In this document: piece after piece, positions 16,829-25,432 of the stretch
Layout: every line of letters begins with the position of its first letter
How positions within the stretch are numbered: position 1 is the stretch's first letter
Assembly: GCA_020637235.1 (NCBI GenBank)
Contig: JACJWG010000002.1
Coordinates: forward strand, 62,001 to 126,000
Length of the DNA stretch: 64,000 nucleotides
Origin: Acidimicrobiaceae bacterium
Lineage (GTDB): Bacteria; Actinomycetota; Acidimicrobiia; Acidimicrobiales; Ilumatobacteraceae
Direction: 5' to 3'
Program-made: the position numbers and the translations under genes
The notes under the pieces: model-generated
Seen by the model: the letters and a program-made list of their open reading frames with translations, nothing else
What the model was told of the DNA's origin: nothing
The model's database searches: none

Positions 16829-17440
16829 TCACGCGACGCTGGGGTGCCCGCGGTCGAACACCTCGGCCACCAGGGCGGCGGCCGCCCGGCGGCGGGCGTC
16901 GTCCGACCCGGCGACGCCCCCGAAGTCGGCGCTCGTCCGCAGCGACATCGCCTGCACCGGACCCGAGCGCACGACGGCGATCCCACTGTCGGGCTGATCG
17001 CACACGGCGCTCACCACCAGCCGGGCGATCTGGTCACGCACACGTTCGTCCGGGCGCAGCAGCTGCACGACGAACCGTCCGTCCTCGACCGGGGTGATCA
17101 CCACCCGCCGCCGCGGACCGTTCACCACCAACCAGAACGTCACCCGGCCCGGCGCCACCAGGGTCACCCGGATCGTCTCGTCGGCACCGCACAGGGCGGC
17201 ACGGCACGCGTCGAACTCGAGATCGGTGAAGACCACCCCGCCGCTCGGTTCGGGCCGGCAGATCGAGCGCTCGACCAGGCTCGCGAACCCGGCGGCGGCG
17301 ACGAGTTCCTCGTCGTTCACCGGCGCGTCGAGCACCTCGAGCAACTCGAGCAGATCGAGCGGCGCAACGCCCACCGCACAGGAGCGCTGCTGTTCGACCG
17401 ACGATGCCAGATATCGCACCTCGGCCAGCGTCAACAACAT
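16829..17440 (-). CDS. Unknown protein, 203 aa
   Basis: No family is recognised. The protein is soluble, starts MLLTLAEVRYLAS, and has a central beta-rich part (VTLVAPGRVTFWLVVNG, RRRVVITPVEDGRFVVQLL). That layout loosely recalls ESX-associated EspG-like proteins, but the match is too weak for a call. GAAGGAGG stands about 9 nt before ATG 17440 and supports the start. It is convergent with the phosphatase gene (10 nt between stops) and divergent from the DsbA-like gene. Confidence 0.6.
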   Translation of the reverse strand: MLLTLAEVRYLASSVEQQRSCAVGVAPLDLLELLEVLDAPVNDEELVAAAGFASLVERSICRPEPSGGVVFTDLEFDACRAALCGADETIRVTLVAPGRVTFWLVVNGPRRRVVITPVEDGRFVVQLLRPDERVRDQIARLVVSAVCDQPDSGIAVVRSGPVQAMSLRTSADFGGVAGSDDARRRAAAALVAEVFDRGHPSVA

Positions 17441-17573
17441 CGGGACGGCCTCCTTCGCCAGGTCCTCCCGGACCGGTTCCCCACTTCTCGGCCGCCCGGC
17501 ACGTGATGGCTGTACTCACCCGATCGACGACCCGGGTCCCGGCACGCCGGATGTTCGAGATCGACAATCAATA

Positions 17574-17587
17574 CGAGTGATTACTCG
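17574..17587. promoter_or_regulatory. Short inverted repeat in an AT-rich intergenic patch
   Basis: CGAGT (17574-17578) and ACTCG (17583-17587) flank GATT. The patch around 17565-17595 is much richer in A and T than its surroundings and lies in the 238-nt divergent region between the unknown gene and the DsbA-like gene, so a promoter or operator is likely here. Confidence 0.35.
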
Positions 17588-17666
17588 AATTTACCACGGT
17601 TCGCCGCCGCCGACTGTGCCAACGGTGACACTTCGCCGGCCCCGGCGGGTCGGCACCCCGTTCCGC

Positions 17667-17672
17667 TACCGT
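17667..17672 (+). promoter_or_regulatory. -10 box (TACCGT) of leaderless DsbA-like gene
   Basis: TACCGT ends 6 nt before GTG 17679. It decides this start, since the reading frame is open for 195 codons upstream. Confidence 0.55.
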
Positions 17673-17678
17673 GTGGGC

Positions 17679-18287
17679 GTGAACGTGATTCAGGTGTATG
17701 CCGACGTCTGGTGCCCGTTCGCCCACGTGGGCCTGCACCGGGTGCGCCAGCGACGCGACGAGGTCGGCGCCGACGCCGTGCTGCGGGTGCTGCCCTGGCC
17801 GCTCGAGCTGGTGAACGGCAAGCCGATGGATGCCGGCTTCATCGGCGAGGAGGTCGACGACATCCGCAGCCAGGTCGCGCCCGACCTGTTCCAGCGCTTC
17901 GACGCCGCCGCGTTCCCCACCACCACCTTGCCCGTGCTCGCGCTCGTGGAAGCCGCGTACGAGGTCGACCTGGCCACCGGCGAGCGGGCGAGCCTCGCGG
18001 TCCGCGACGCGCTGTTCGAGCAGGGTCGCGACGTCGGCGACCCGGCGGTGCTCGCCGAGCTGGCGGCCGAGTTCGGGGTCGCCGCGCCCACCGCCGCCCA
18101 CGACGCGGCCGTGCTCGCCGCGTACGACGACGGCCGGGCCCGTGGCGTCGTCGGTTCACCCCACTTCTTCACGCCGGACGGCGCGTTCTTCTGCCCGGCG
18201 CTCGACATCCGCCGCGTCGACGGCCACCTGCAGATCCAGGCCAAGGCCGGGATGTTCGACGACTTCCTGCGAGCCGCGTTCGGATGA
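17679..18287 (+). CDS. DsbA-family thioredoxin-fold protein (single-Cys motif)
   Basis: The 202-residue protein begins VNVIQVYADVWCPFAHVGL. This is the DsbA/FrnE fold with C-P-F-A in place of C-P-x-C, so only the first cysteine of the redox motif remains. It has no signal peptide and should be cytosolic, like the FrnE/HCCA-isomerase group. The GVVGSPHFF segment contains the cis-Pro loop (S-P-H) of the thioredoxin fold, and the last residues (KAGMFDDFLRAAF) are a typical end. A glutathione- or mycothiol-dependent transferase or isomerase role is possible; the substrate is unknown. The next gene overlaps its stop by ATGA. Confidence 0.78.
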   Translation: MNVIQVYADVWCPFAHVGLHRVRQRRDEVGADAVLRVLPWPLELVNGKPMDAGFIGEEVDDIRSQVAPDLFQRFDAAAFPTTTLPVLALVEAAYEVDLATGERASLAVRDALFEQGRDVGDPAVLAELAAEFGVAAPTAAHDAAVLAAYDDGRARGVVGSPHFFTPDGAFFCPALDIRRVDGHLQIQAKAGMFDDFLRAAFG

Positions 18288-19237
18288 CCGTCACGATGTC
18301 CGTCGACGACGATCGCTCCCACGCGGACCACCGCGTCAACGGGTTGCTCGCGATCACGCCGGCGCGCAACGAGGGCGAACACCTCGGGCGGCTGATCACG
18401 GCGATGACGGCGATGACCCGCCGGCCCGATCGTTGGGTGATCGTCGACGACGGCTCCTCCGATCACACCGGCGCGCTCGCCTGCGCCGCGAGCGCGGCCC
18501 ACGACTGGATCGTGTGCGAACGCACCGACGGCAGCGAACGACGCGCCGATTGGTCGAAGGCGCGCCGCGTGAACAGCGTGGTCGCTCGCCACGCCGGGCC
18601 CGACACCGACGTGATCGTCGTCTTCGACGCCGACATCGAACCACCCGCCGACTACCTCGAGCACGTGGCCACGGCCTTCGCCACCGACGCCACCCTCGGC
18701 GTGTTCGGCGGTGTGTGCAACTACCCGGACCACCTGCCGGTGGAGACCGAGGCGTTCCCCGCCGACATCGTGCCGGGTGGCGCGGCGGCGATCCGGACGC
18801 GCACCTGGCACGACATCGACGGGTTCTGGGAACTCCCCCACGGTGGCCTCGACGTCGCCGCCTGCCTCGCGGCACAGATGCGAGGGTGGACCACGCGCAA
18901 CGACCACGACCTGGTGTGTCTCCACCACCGGCGGATGGGCACCGCCGAAGGGCGGTCACCGCTGCGTTCGCTGCACCGTCGCGGTCGCGAGGACCACGAC
19001 CTCGGCGCCGCGCTGTGGTTCGAGATCGGCAAGGCGCTCCGGCGGCTCCACCGCGGGCCGATCGTGCTCGGCTCGGCGGCGCTGATGAGCGGTTACCTGC
19101 GGGCGCGGATCACGCGAGCCCCACACACGCCGCCACCCGAGTTCGTCGCCTACGTCAGGTCGCGCGGGCGCCGGCGCACCCTCGCCCCGATCACTCGGGC
19201 CCTTCGTCGGTACAGACGTTCCAAGCCGGTCGCCTAA
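18284..19237 (+). CDS. Family 2 glycosyltransferase
   Basis: The 317-residue GT-A enzyme has AITPARNEGEHLGRLI, then VIVDDGSSDHT (nucleotide binding), and FDADIEPP as the D-x-D motif. The acceptor side shows PHGGLDVAACLAAQMRGW and the basic CLHHRRMGT. No membrane helix is evident, so the acceptor is probably a lipid-linked glycan approached from the cytosol. ATG 18284 overlaps the stop of the DsbA-like gene (ATGA), which implies coupled translation. The TAA stop at 19235-19237 is also the first three bases of the -10 box of the next gene. Confidence 0.85.
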   Translation: MTVTMSVDDDRSHADHRVNGLLAITPARNEGEHLGRLITAMTAMTRRPDRWVIVDDGSSDHTGALACAASAAHDWIVCERTDGSERRADWSKARRVNSVVARHAGPDTDVIVVFDADIEPPADYLEHVATAFATDATLGVFGGVCNYPDHLPVETEAFPADIVPGGAAAIRTRTWHDIDGFWELPHGGLDVAACLAAQMRGWTTRNDHDLVCLHHRRMGTAEGRSPLRSLHRRGREDHDLGAALWFEIGKALRRLHRGPIVLGSAALMSGYLRARITRAPHTPPPEFVAYVRSRGRRRTLAPITRALRRYRRSKPVA

Positions 19238-19240
19238 CGT
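19235..19240 (+). promoter_or_regulatory. -10 box (TAACGT) overlapping a stop codon
   Basis: TAACGT starts with the TAA stop of the glycosyltransferase gene and ends 7 nt before GTG 19248, giving a leaderless transcript for the next gene. Confidence 0.5.
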
Positions 19241-19247
19241 TCCAGAT

Positions 19248-20312
19248 GTGACCTTCTCCTCCGTGGCAGTCCTCGGACTCGGCAAGGTGGGACACCTCGC
19301 CGCGACCTTCCTCCACCAGGCGGGCTTCGACGTCGTCGGCGTCGACCAGCGGGTGCCCACCAGGCCGACCCCGTTCGAGGTGGCTCCTGTCGACGTCGCC
19401 GATCCGTCCGCCGTCGGTCGGATCCTCGACGACCGCGAGGCCGTGCTGTCGTGTCTGCCGTACCACCTCAACCGCGACGTCGCCCGCGCCGCACACGCCC
19501 GCGGCATCCACTACTTCGATCTCACCGAGGACGTCGGCACCTCGCAGACGATCAACGAGCTGTCGGCCACGTCGCGCGGGTTGATGGCACCCCAGTGCGG
19601 CCTCGCCCCCGGCTTCGTCAGCATCGTCGCCGCCTCGCAGGCCGACGCCTTCGACGAGTGCCGCAGCATCCGCATGCGCGTCGGCGCGCTGCCCCAGCAC
19701 CCGACCGGCCTGCTCGGCTACGCCTTCAACTGGTCGCCCGAGGGTGTCGTGAACGAGTACCTGAACGACTGCGAGGTGATCGAGGAGGGCGAACGCAAGT
19801 GGCTGTCGTCGATGGAGTGGCGCGAGACGCTGTACATCCACGGCACCCAGCTCGAGGCGTTCACCACCTCGGGCGGGCTCGGCACCATGTGCGACACCTA
19901 CCACGGCCGCGTCGCCAACCTCGACTACAAGACGATCCGCTACCCGGGACACATGGAGCTGATGAACTTCTTCTTCCACGAGCTGCTGATGCGTGAGCGT
20001 CGCGATCTCGCCGGACAGATCCTCACCAACGCCAAACCGCCGGTCAGCGACGACGTCGTGTACGTCCACGTGTCGAGCGAGGGCACGCTCGACGGTCACC
20101 TGCGCCGCAGCGAGTTCGTCCGGGCCTACAGGCCGAAGGTGATCGGCGACGTGCCGAGCACGGCCATCGCCTGGACCACCGCCGGATCGGTGGCGGCGGT
20201 GATCGAGCTGGTGCGCGCCGGCAGCCTGCCGTCGCACGGCCTGCTGCGCCAGGAGCACATCTCTCTCGCCGACTTCCTCGCCACCCCGACCGGCCAGCTC
20301 TTCGCCGTCTGA
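19248..20312 (+). CDS. Saccharopine-dehydrogenase-like oxidoreductase
   Basis: The 354-residue protein has an N-terminal Rossmann fold (VAVLGLGKVGHLAATFL, Gly pattern G-x-G-x-x-G at 10-15) and a family-typical EAVLSCLPYHLN. It continues with HYFDLTEDVG and the C-terminal domain (CGLAPGFVSI). This matches the saccharopine dehydrogenase/lysine 6-dehydrogenase group, which oxidises amino-acid or opine substrates with NAD(P). The substrate here is not known and no lysine-pathway genes are adjacent. GTG 19248 follows a -10 box by 7 nt. Confidence 0.8.
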   Translation: MTFSSVAVLGLGKVGHLAATFLHQAGFDVVGVDQRVPTRPTPFEVAPVDVADPSAVGRILDDREAVLSCLPYHLNRDVARAAHARGIHYFDLTEDVGTSQTINELSATSRGLMAPQCGLAPGFVSIVAASQADAFDECRSIRMRVGALPQHPTGLLGYAFNWSPEGVVNEYLNDCEVIEEGERKWLSSMEWRETLYIHGTQLEAFTTSGGLGTMCDTYHGRVANLDYKTIRYPGHMELMNFFFHELLMRERRDLAGQILTNAKPPVSDDVVYVHVSSEGTLDGHLRRSEFVRAYRPKVIGDVPSTAIAWTTAGSVAAVIELVRAGSLPSHGLLRQEHISLADFLATPTGQLFAV

Positions 20313-20455
20313 TCAGCTGCTCGTGCCGTCGCGTGACGTTCCGCACGCTGCGTGGGCGGTGAACTGACACCTTCTTGACTCGGGCGGCGAAGTCCGGAGT
20401 CCGATCTTCACAACGTGGCGACGGGACCCTCGAGGATCGAGCGGGTGAGCAGGCG

Positions 20456-21193
20456 ATGAGCGGCGACGCCGACATCGACGCGCTGCTCGGCGCCCTGCGG
20501 CGCGCCGCCGAGGACGACGGCGTGGAGGACGTCGACGCCGTCGTCGCCCAGTTCGCGACCTTCGTCCGCGCCCGCGCGCCCCACCTGGCGTCGCACCACG
20601 CGCGACACCGCACGGGCCGATCGTCCTGGGGTGGTGCCACGATCGCCGCCGGACTGCTCGTGGCTGCGGCCGTGGGCGCAGTCGCGAGCGGCGTGGTCAC
20701 CGACCCCTTCGGTGGTGGCCGGTCGACGCCGGCCGTGGCGGACGGCGCCGTCGATGCCGACGCCGCGTCCGGCGAGTCGGTGATCGTGCTGCCAGCCGGC
20801 GGTGCGAGCGCGTCGGCCGGCCCGGCGACGGGCGGTGCCACCGGCGACGGCGACATCGCCGCGGACGATCCGAGTGACACCGCGCCGGTCGGCGAGGTGA
20901 CCGAGATGCAGACCGGCCATGTCGGCGAACTCGACGAGCAGCTCGAGCAACAGCCGGTGCTCGAGGCGGCCGGCCCGCTGCCGGCGGTGCCGGTCGACAC
21001 GGTGGACGACCCGCAGTCCTCCGTCGGGGCCACCTCGACGACCGCCGCCCCGACGCCCACCAGTTCGTCGACCACCACCTCGTCGACCACGACCACCTCG
21101 ACCACCACCACCACCAGCACGTCCGTTCCCCTCGCCGAGACCGTTGCACCGATCGCCGATCCATCCACCGACCCCGAGGGAGGTGCCGGATGA
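20456..21193 (+). CDS. Membrane-anchored mucin-like protein of unknown function
   Basis: The 245-residue protein has a short acidic cytoplasmic head (DADIDALLGALRRAAEDDGVEDV), one membrane helix at about 63-80 (AAGLLVAAAVGAVASGVV) and an outer tail that ends in a long Ser/Thr run at about 195-225, probably a glycosylated or wall-spanning stalk. The head and anchor resemble anti-sigma-type proteins, but no zinc-finger motif and no sigma factor neighbour are seen. The ATG at 20456 follows GAGCAGG closely; the frame is open to 20375. It overlaps the open frame of the methionine aminopeptidase by ATGA at 21190. Confidence 0.6.
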   Translation: MSGDADIDALLGALRRAAEDDGVEDVDAVVAQFATFVRARAPHLASHHARHRTGRSSWGGATIAAGLLVAAAVGAVASGVVTDPFGGGRSTPAVADGAVDADAASGESVIVLPAGGASASAGPATGGATGDGDIAADDPSDTAPVGEVTEMQTGHVGELDEQLEQQPVLEAAGPLPAVPVDTVDDPQSSVGATSTTAAPTPTSSSTTTSSTTTTSTTTTTSTSVPLAETVAPIADPSTDPEGGAG

Positions 21194-21365
21194 CCGACAC
21201 GACACTGACGCAGCGCGACCACGACACGACGTTCCGGCTGCAGGACCAGTACCTGCGCGGTGACGTCGCCGGCACCGTGCGCACCAGCAGACTGTTCCGC
21301 ACGCGGTACCCGCGGGCGGCCACGACCACCCGGCTCGGCCCCGAGCGAAGCTCCACGATCGCAAC

Positions 21366-21371
21366 TAACCT
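21366..21371 (+). promoter_or_regulatory. -10 box (TAACCT) of leaderless map
   Basis: TAACCT ends 7 nt before GTG 21379, inside the open frame that runs back to ATG 21190. It argues for the shorter protein. Confidence 0.5.
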
Positions 21372-21378
21372 GGCTCCT

Positions 21379-22362
21379 GTGCTCCAGCATGCCCAGCCCC
21401 CCGCCGTCCTGCCGCAGGCCAACGAGTCGTGCTGGTGCGGCAGCGGCCGCAAGTACAAGCGCTGCCACAAGCCGCTCGAGGGCCGTGTCCTGCCCGGCAT
21501 CGTGAGCCCGACGCTCGAGGTGCCCGCGCACATCGCCCGCCCGCCGTACGCCGACACCGGGCGCGTCGAACGCTGGGCCGAGTCGCGGGTGAAGTCGCCC
21601 GAGATCATCGAACGCATGCGGCATGCCGGCGCGATGGCCGCCGAGGTGCTCCGCCTCGCCGGTGAGATGGTCGCCCCGGGGGTGACCACCGACGAGATCG
21701 ACCGCTACGTCCACCAGCTCACGATCGACCGGGGCGCGTACCCGAGCCCGCTCCACTACAACGGGTTCCCGAAGAGCGTGTGCACCAGCGTCAACGAGGT
21801 CATCTGCCACGGCATCCCCGATTCGCGGGCGCTCGTCGACGGCGACATCGTCAACCTCGACGTCACCGTGTACGTCGACGGTGTGCACGGCGACACCAAC
21901 GCCACGTTCTTCGTCGGCGACGTCGACCCCGCGAGCCGCCATCTCGTGCAGGTCACCGAGGAGTGCACCTGGTACGGCATCGAGGCCGTCGTGCCCGGCC
22001 GTCCGCTCAGCGACATCGGCCGGGCGATCGAGTCGCACGCCAAGAAGCACCGCTACGGCGTGGTGAAGGCATTCATCGGCCACGGCATCGGCGAGCAGTT
22101 CCACACCGACGTGCAGGTGCTGCACTACTACGACCCGCGGGCCAACATGATCATGCGACCCGGGATGACGTTCACGATCGAGCCGATGATCTCGATGGGC
22201 ACGTGGCAGCACAAGATGGCCTTCGACGACGGCTGGACCGCCGTCACCGCCGACGGCAAGCGCACTGCCCAGTTCGAGCACACCTGTCTCGTCACCGACG
22301 ACGGTGTCGAGGTGCTCACCGCCCCCGGTGCCGTCAGCCCGTGCGCACCCTGGCGGCGCTGA
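21379..22362 (+). CDS. map: Methionine aminopeptidase with N-terminal SEC-C zinc motif
   Basis: This type I methionine aminopeptidase removes the initiator Met from new proteins. The start at GTG 21379 gives 327 residues. A SEC-C motif (CWCGSGRKYKRCH) lies near residue 17 and binds zinc, probably for ribosome contact. The peptidase domain shows the metal ligands in VNLDVTVYVDGVHGDTN, GHGIGEQFH, TIEPM and the final Glu in QFEHT. ATG 21190 would add 63 residues and overlaps the previous stop as ATGA, so the long form cannot be excluded. The stop is overlapped by the start of the next gene. Confidence 0.9.
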   Translation: MLQHAQPPAVLPQANESCWCGSGRKYKRCHKPLEGRVLPGIVSPTLEVPAHIARPPYADTGRVERWAESRVKSPEIIERMRHAGAMAAEVLRLAGEMVAPGVTTDEIDRYVHQLTIDRGAYPSPLHYNGFPKSVCTSVNEVICHGIPDSRALVDGDIVNLDVTVYVDGVHGDTNATFFVGDVDPASRHLVQVTEECTWYGIEAVVPGRPLSDIGRAIESHAKKHRYGVVKAFIGHGIGEQFHTDVQVLHYYDPRANMIMRPGMTFTIEPMISMGTWQHKMAFDDGWTAVTADGKRTAQFEHTCLVTDDGVEVLTAPGAVSPCAPWRR

Positions 22363-22790
22363 CCACCTCCCCGCCCCGCCATCACGGTTGGTTGCTCGCA
22401 GCCGCCGTTCCGTTCGTCGTGCTCGTGGCGTGGTACGCCGCCGGCTCACCCGGCCCGGAGTGGCTGCGGTTTCCTCGCGACCTCGTCTACGAGACCAGCC
22501 TCGTCGCCGACGCCGGCGCCGCAACCGCCGCGGCCGCCTGTCTGATCGGCATCCGCCACCCGGCGCTCGCGTACGTCGCGCTCGCCGCGCTGAGCTTCGG
22601 CGCGGCCGTCGCCTGGCCGCTGATCGTGGGCAACGTGCACGCCGGCGAGATCGTGTTCGACATCGCCGGCACCCACGGCATCCACCGCAACGACCTGCTG
22701 TCCGTCGTGCCCTTCACCGCCGGCTTCGTGTTCCTCGGCGCCGCGCTGAAGCACCGCCAGCGGCTCAGAGGCTCTGCACCAGGCGCGTGA
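22341..22790 (+). CDS. Small membrane protein, 149 aa
   Basis: Starting at GTG 22341 inside the end of map, the protein has about four hydrophobic segments (WLLAAAVPFVVLVAWYAA, AATAAAACLIGI, LAYVALAALSFGAAVAWPLI, LLSVVPFTAGFVFLGAAL). No family is recognised. Its last 26 nt overlap the convergent cytidylyltransferase gene on the other strand. The overlap with map suggests co-transcription. Confidence 0.6.
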   Translation: MRTLAALTTSPPRHHGWLLAAAVPFVVLVAWYAAGSPGPEWLRFPRDLVYETSLVADAGAATAAAACLIGIRHPALAYVALAALSFGAAVAWPLIVGNVHAGEIVFDIAGTHGIHRNDLLSVVPFTAGFVFLGAALKHRQRLRGSAPGA

Positions 22791-23199
22791 GCACGTCGCG
22801 CAGCATCGTGCTCGACGTGTGCTGGGTGTAGGGCAGGTAGATCACCGACGCACCCACCTCGGCCATCTCCTTCTCGAGCAGGCGCCCCTTGTCGGTGTCG
22901 CGCCAATCCGATCCCTTGAAGATCACGTCGAACCGGTGCTCGGCCCACACCACGCGTTTGTCACGCGACGTATCGGTGACGGCGGCGTCCACATACGTGA
23001 TCGATCGCACGATTTCGAGACGTTCCTCGAAGGGGACGATCGGTCGATATCCCTTCATCTTCTCGACGGCATCGTCGATAACTACACCAGCGATCAAATG
23101 GTCACACTGCGCGCGTGCGCGCTTGAGGATGTTCAGATGCCCGATGTGGAACAGATCGAAGACCCCCGGCACGTAGCCGATGACGGGTTCACTTGCCAT
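22765..23199 (-). CDS. Cytidylyltransferase-family nucleotidyltransferase
   Basis: The 144-residue protein has the full signature of the cytidylyltransferase superfamily: GYVPGVFDLFHIGH with HxGH at 18-21, RYxP-like GYRPIVPFEERLEIV, and FKGSDW at about 93-98. Length and motifs match glycerol-3-phosphate or other alcohol-phosphate cytidylyltransferases, which make a CDP-alcohol from CTP. A CDP-alcohol phosphotransferase is encoded at 24713-25432, so the two may act in sequence. GAGGAAG lies about 5 nt before ATG 23199. The final TSSTMLRDVL is usual for the family. Confidence 0.82.
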   Translation of the reverse strand: MASEPVIGYVPGVFDLFHIGHLNILKRARAQCDHLIAGVVIDDAVEKMKGYRPIVPFEERLEIVRSITYVDAAVTDTSRDKRVVWAEHRFDVIFKGSDWRDTDKGRLLEKEMAEVGASVIYLPYTQHTSSTMLRDVLTRLVQSL

Positions 23200-23438
23200 G
23201 GTCGGTCTTCCTCGTGGTCAGGCGGCTTCGATGGGGCGTCGCCGCTCCGTATCGGGGCACCTCGCCAGCGCGCCCTCCGTGGTATCGGTACGAGCGGTCG
23301 ACATCTTGACACCGTCCAGAGACGACAGAGCGTGCGGGCAACTAGATTGTTCGACGTGCCGGGCGGGACAGGGAGGCGTTCGTCGACGCGATCGACGACA
23401 GGGACCACGCTCGCCCCCGCGTTCCCCGGGAGTCGCTC

Positions 23439-24716
23439 GTGAGGATCGCGATGGTGGGCACCCGCGGCGTCCCGGCTCGCTATGGCGGGTTCGAGACCGC
23501 GATCGAAGAGGTCGGTCGGCGTCTGGTCACGCGTGGCCACGACGTCACCGTCTACTGCCGCCGACCCGGAGACGGCACGCCCGTCACCGACGAGCACCTC
23601 GGCATGCGGCTCGTCCATCTGCCGGCCCTGCGCACCAAGTCGCTCGAGACGCTCACACACTCGGCGTTGTCGGCTGCGCACGCCGCGGTGCAGCGCCGCA
23701 CCCACGACGCGGTGTTCGTGTTCAACGGCGCCAACTCACCGTGGATCCCGTTCTTCCGCGCTCGCCGCATGCCGGTGGCCGTCCACGTCGACGGGCTCGA
23801 ATGGCGCCGGGCCAAATGGGGTGGCGCCGGTCGCCGGTACTACCGCGTCGCCGAGACCCTGTCGGTGCGCTGGGCCGACGCGCTCATCGCCGACGCCGAG
23901 GGGATCGCGGCCTATTACCGCGACGAGTTCGGTGCCTCCACCGAGGGCATCGCCTACGGCGCCCCGATCCTGCGCGACCTCGGCACCGACAAGCTGGCCG
24001 CGCTCGATCTCACACCCGGCGGCTATCACCTCGTGGTGGCCCGCTTCGAGCCCGAGAACCACGTCGATCTCGCCGTCCGCGGCTTCCGTGCGAGCAGCGC
24101 CACCAAGCCGCTCGTGGTGGTGGGGGCGTCGCCGTATGCCGACGAGTACGTACAGGGCATCCGCGACGTCGCCGACACCGACGCCCGCATCCGGCTGATC
24201 GGCTCGGTGTGGGACCAGGACCAGCTCAACCAGCTGTACGCCCACAGCGCGAGCTATGTGCACGGGCACTCGATCGGTGGCACCAACCCGTCGCTGTTGC
24301 GTGCGATGGGCGCCGGCGCGCCGGTGGTGGCACTCGACGTGGTGTTCAACCGCGAGGTGGTGGGCCCGGCCGGTTTGTTCTTCAGCGACGAGACCACGCT
24401 CGCCCAGGCGATCGCCACCATGGAGCGCCATCCCGAGGTGAGCCGCCGGCTCGGCCAGGTGGTGCAGGCACGCGCCGAGTCGATGTATCGGTGGGACGAC
24501 GTCACCGACCGCTACGAGGACCTCGCGGTGCGGCTCGCGGCCGGCGAGACACGTCGTCGCGAGTGCAGCGGCAAGCGGCTCGCGTCCGAGCGGTGGACCT
24601 ACGACGAAGTGCTCCGCCCGGTCGGCGGCACCGACCCGACGGTGCTGCCCGATCCCGACGGGTTGGGCGCCGCACCGGTCGCGCGACCCGAGCCGCTCGA
24701 AGAGGGAGCTGCGTGA
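23439..24716 (+). CDS. GT4 glycosyltransferase (RgpA/DUF1972-like)
   Basis: The 425-residue protein begins VRIAMVGTRGVPARYGGFETAIEEVGRR in overall layout; the GTRGVPARYGGFET part is the hallmark of the rhamnosyltransferase-like GT4 group with the DUF1972 N-terminal domain. The GT-B C-terminal half has VVARFEPENH, SVWDQDQLNQLYAHS and GGTNPSLLRAMGAG. Family members build rhamnose-containing or other surface polysaccharides, which would fit the gmd product, but the donor is unproven. The start is GTG 23439 after GGGAG at 23428-23432. The stop overlaps the next start (GTGA). The 239-nt divergent region upstream holds a TAGATT at 23343 that could be a -10 box. Confidence 0.85.
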   Translation: MRIAMVGTRGVPARYGGFETAIEEVGRRLVTRGHDVTVYCRRPGDGTPVTDEHLGMRLVHLPALRTKSLETLTHSALSAAHAAVQRRTHDAVFVFNGANSPWIPFFRARRMPVAVHVDGLEWRRAKWGGAGRRYYRVAETLSVRWADALIADAEGIAAYYRDEFGASTEGIAYGAPILRDLGTDKLAALDLTPGGYHLVVARFEPENHVDLAVRGFRASSATKPLVVVGASPYADEYVQGIRDVADTDARIRLIGSVWDQDQLNQLYAHSASYVHGHSIGGTNPSLLRAMGAGAPVVALDVVFNREVVGPAGLFFSDETTLAQAIATMERHPEVSRRLGQVVQARAESMYRWDDVTDRYEDLAVRLAAGETRRRECSGKRLASERWTYDEVLRPVGGTDPTVLPDPDGLGAAPVARPEPLEEGAA

Positions 24717-25432
24717 GCGCGACGTTCCGCGCTTCGCTCGTCGCACTCCAGCGGGCCCAGAAGACGTCGAAGGGCGCGCCCGCCTACAGCCGGTTGGTCA
24801 ATCGACCACTCGGCCGTGTCTTCGCCGCGTTCGCCCACGTGCTCGGCGCGACGCCGAACATGGTGACCGTCGTCAGCGCGATGTTCAGCTTCACCGGCAT
24901 CGCCCTGATCGCGACGGCCCGCTCGACGCCGCTCGTGTCGCTGACGGTGACGGTGCTGCTCGTCGTCGGGTACGCCCTCGACGCCGCCGACGGGCAGCTG
25001 GCCCGCCTGCGCGGCGGCGGCAGCGTGGCCGGCGAATGGCTCGACCACGTCGTCGACGCGATCAAGATCTCGTTCCTCCACACCTCGGTGATGATCAACT
25101 GGTACCGGTTCGAGGACGCCTCCGACCGCCGGCTCGCGATCCCGATCGCCTATCAGGTGGTCGCGTCGATCGTGTTCTTCGTGATCATCCTGAACGACCA
25201 CATCCGTCGCGCCCACCGCGGCACCACCGCGGCGATCATGAAAGGCGACGGGTCGTCGTCGACGCTGTACTCCATCGCCGTGATGCCCACCGACTACGGC
25301 CTCATGTGCCTCGTGCTGGGACTGATGTGGTGGAGCGGGTTCGTGTGGGTGTACGGCCTGCTGCTCGCGGCGAACGCCGCCTTCCTGGTGCTGGCGCTCG
25401 GCAAGTGGTACCGGGAGATGCGCCGCTACTGA
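24713..25432 (+). CDS. CDP-alcohol phosphatidyltransferase family membrane enzyme
   Basis: The 239-residue integral membrane protein carries the complete active-site motif of the family at about residues 90-115: DAADGQLAR, then G-E-W-L-D and D-H-V-V-D, giving all four metal-binding Asp residues. About six membrane helices surround it. Enzymes of this family move a phosphoalcohol from a CDP-alcohol to a lipid or glycan hydroxyl. Because a glycosyltransferase overlaps it upstream and a cytidylyltransferase lies nearby, a glycan or lipid carrier decoration is as likely as phospholipid synthesis (inference). GAGGGAG precedes GTG 24713, which overlaps the previous stop. Confidence 0.85.
   Translation: MSATFRASLVALQRAQKTSKGAPAYSRLVNRPLGRVFAAFAHVLGATPNMVTVVSAMFSFTGIALIATARSTPLVSLTVTVLLVVGYALDAADGQLARLRGGGSVAGEWLDHVVDAIKISFLHTSVMINWYRFEDASDRRLAIPIAYQVVASIVFFVIILNDHIRRAHRGTTAAIMKGDGSSSTLYSIAVMPTDYGLMCLVLGLMWWSGFVWVYGLLLAANAAFLVLALGKWYREMRRY

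Noticed and set aside
16829..17440. EspG-like type VII chaperone
   Set aside because: The size and beta-rich centre are only loosely similar and no type VII genes are adjacent; left as unknown.
20456..21193. Anti-sigma factor
   Set aside because: One membrane helix and an acidic head fit, but there is no zinc-finger motif and no sigma factor gene next to it.
21190..21378. 63-residue N-terminal extension of methionine aminopeptidase
   Set aside because: It has no homology to the family and a -10 box lies just before GTG 21379. It is kept only as an alternative because ATG 21190 overlaps the previous stop.
23306..23348. TTGACA (23306-23311) with TAGATT (23343-23348) as a promoter
   Set aside because: The spacing is 31 bp, far too long. 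TAGATT alone may be a -10 box for the glycosyltransferase gene at 23439.
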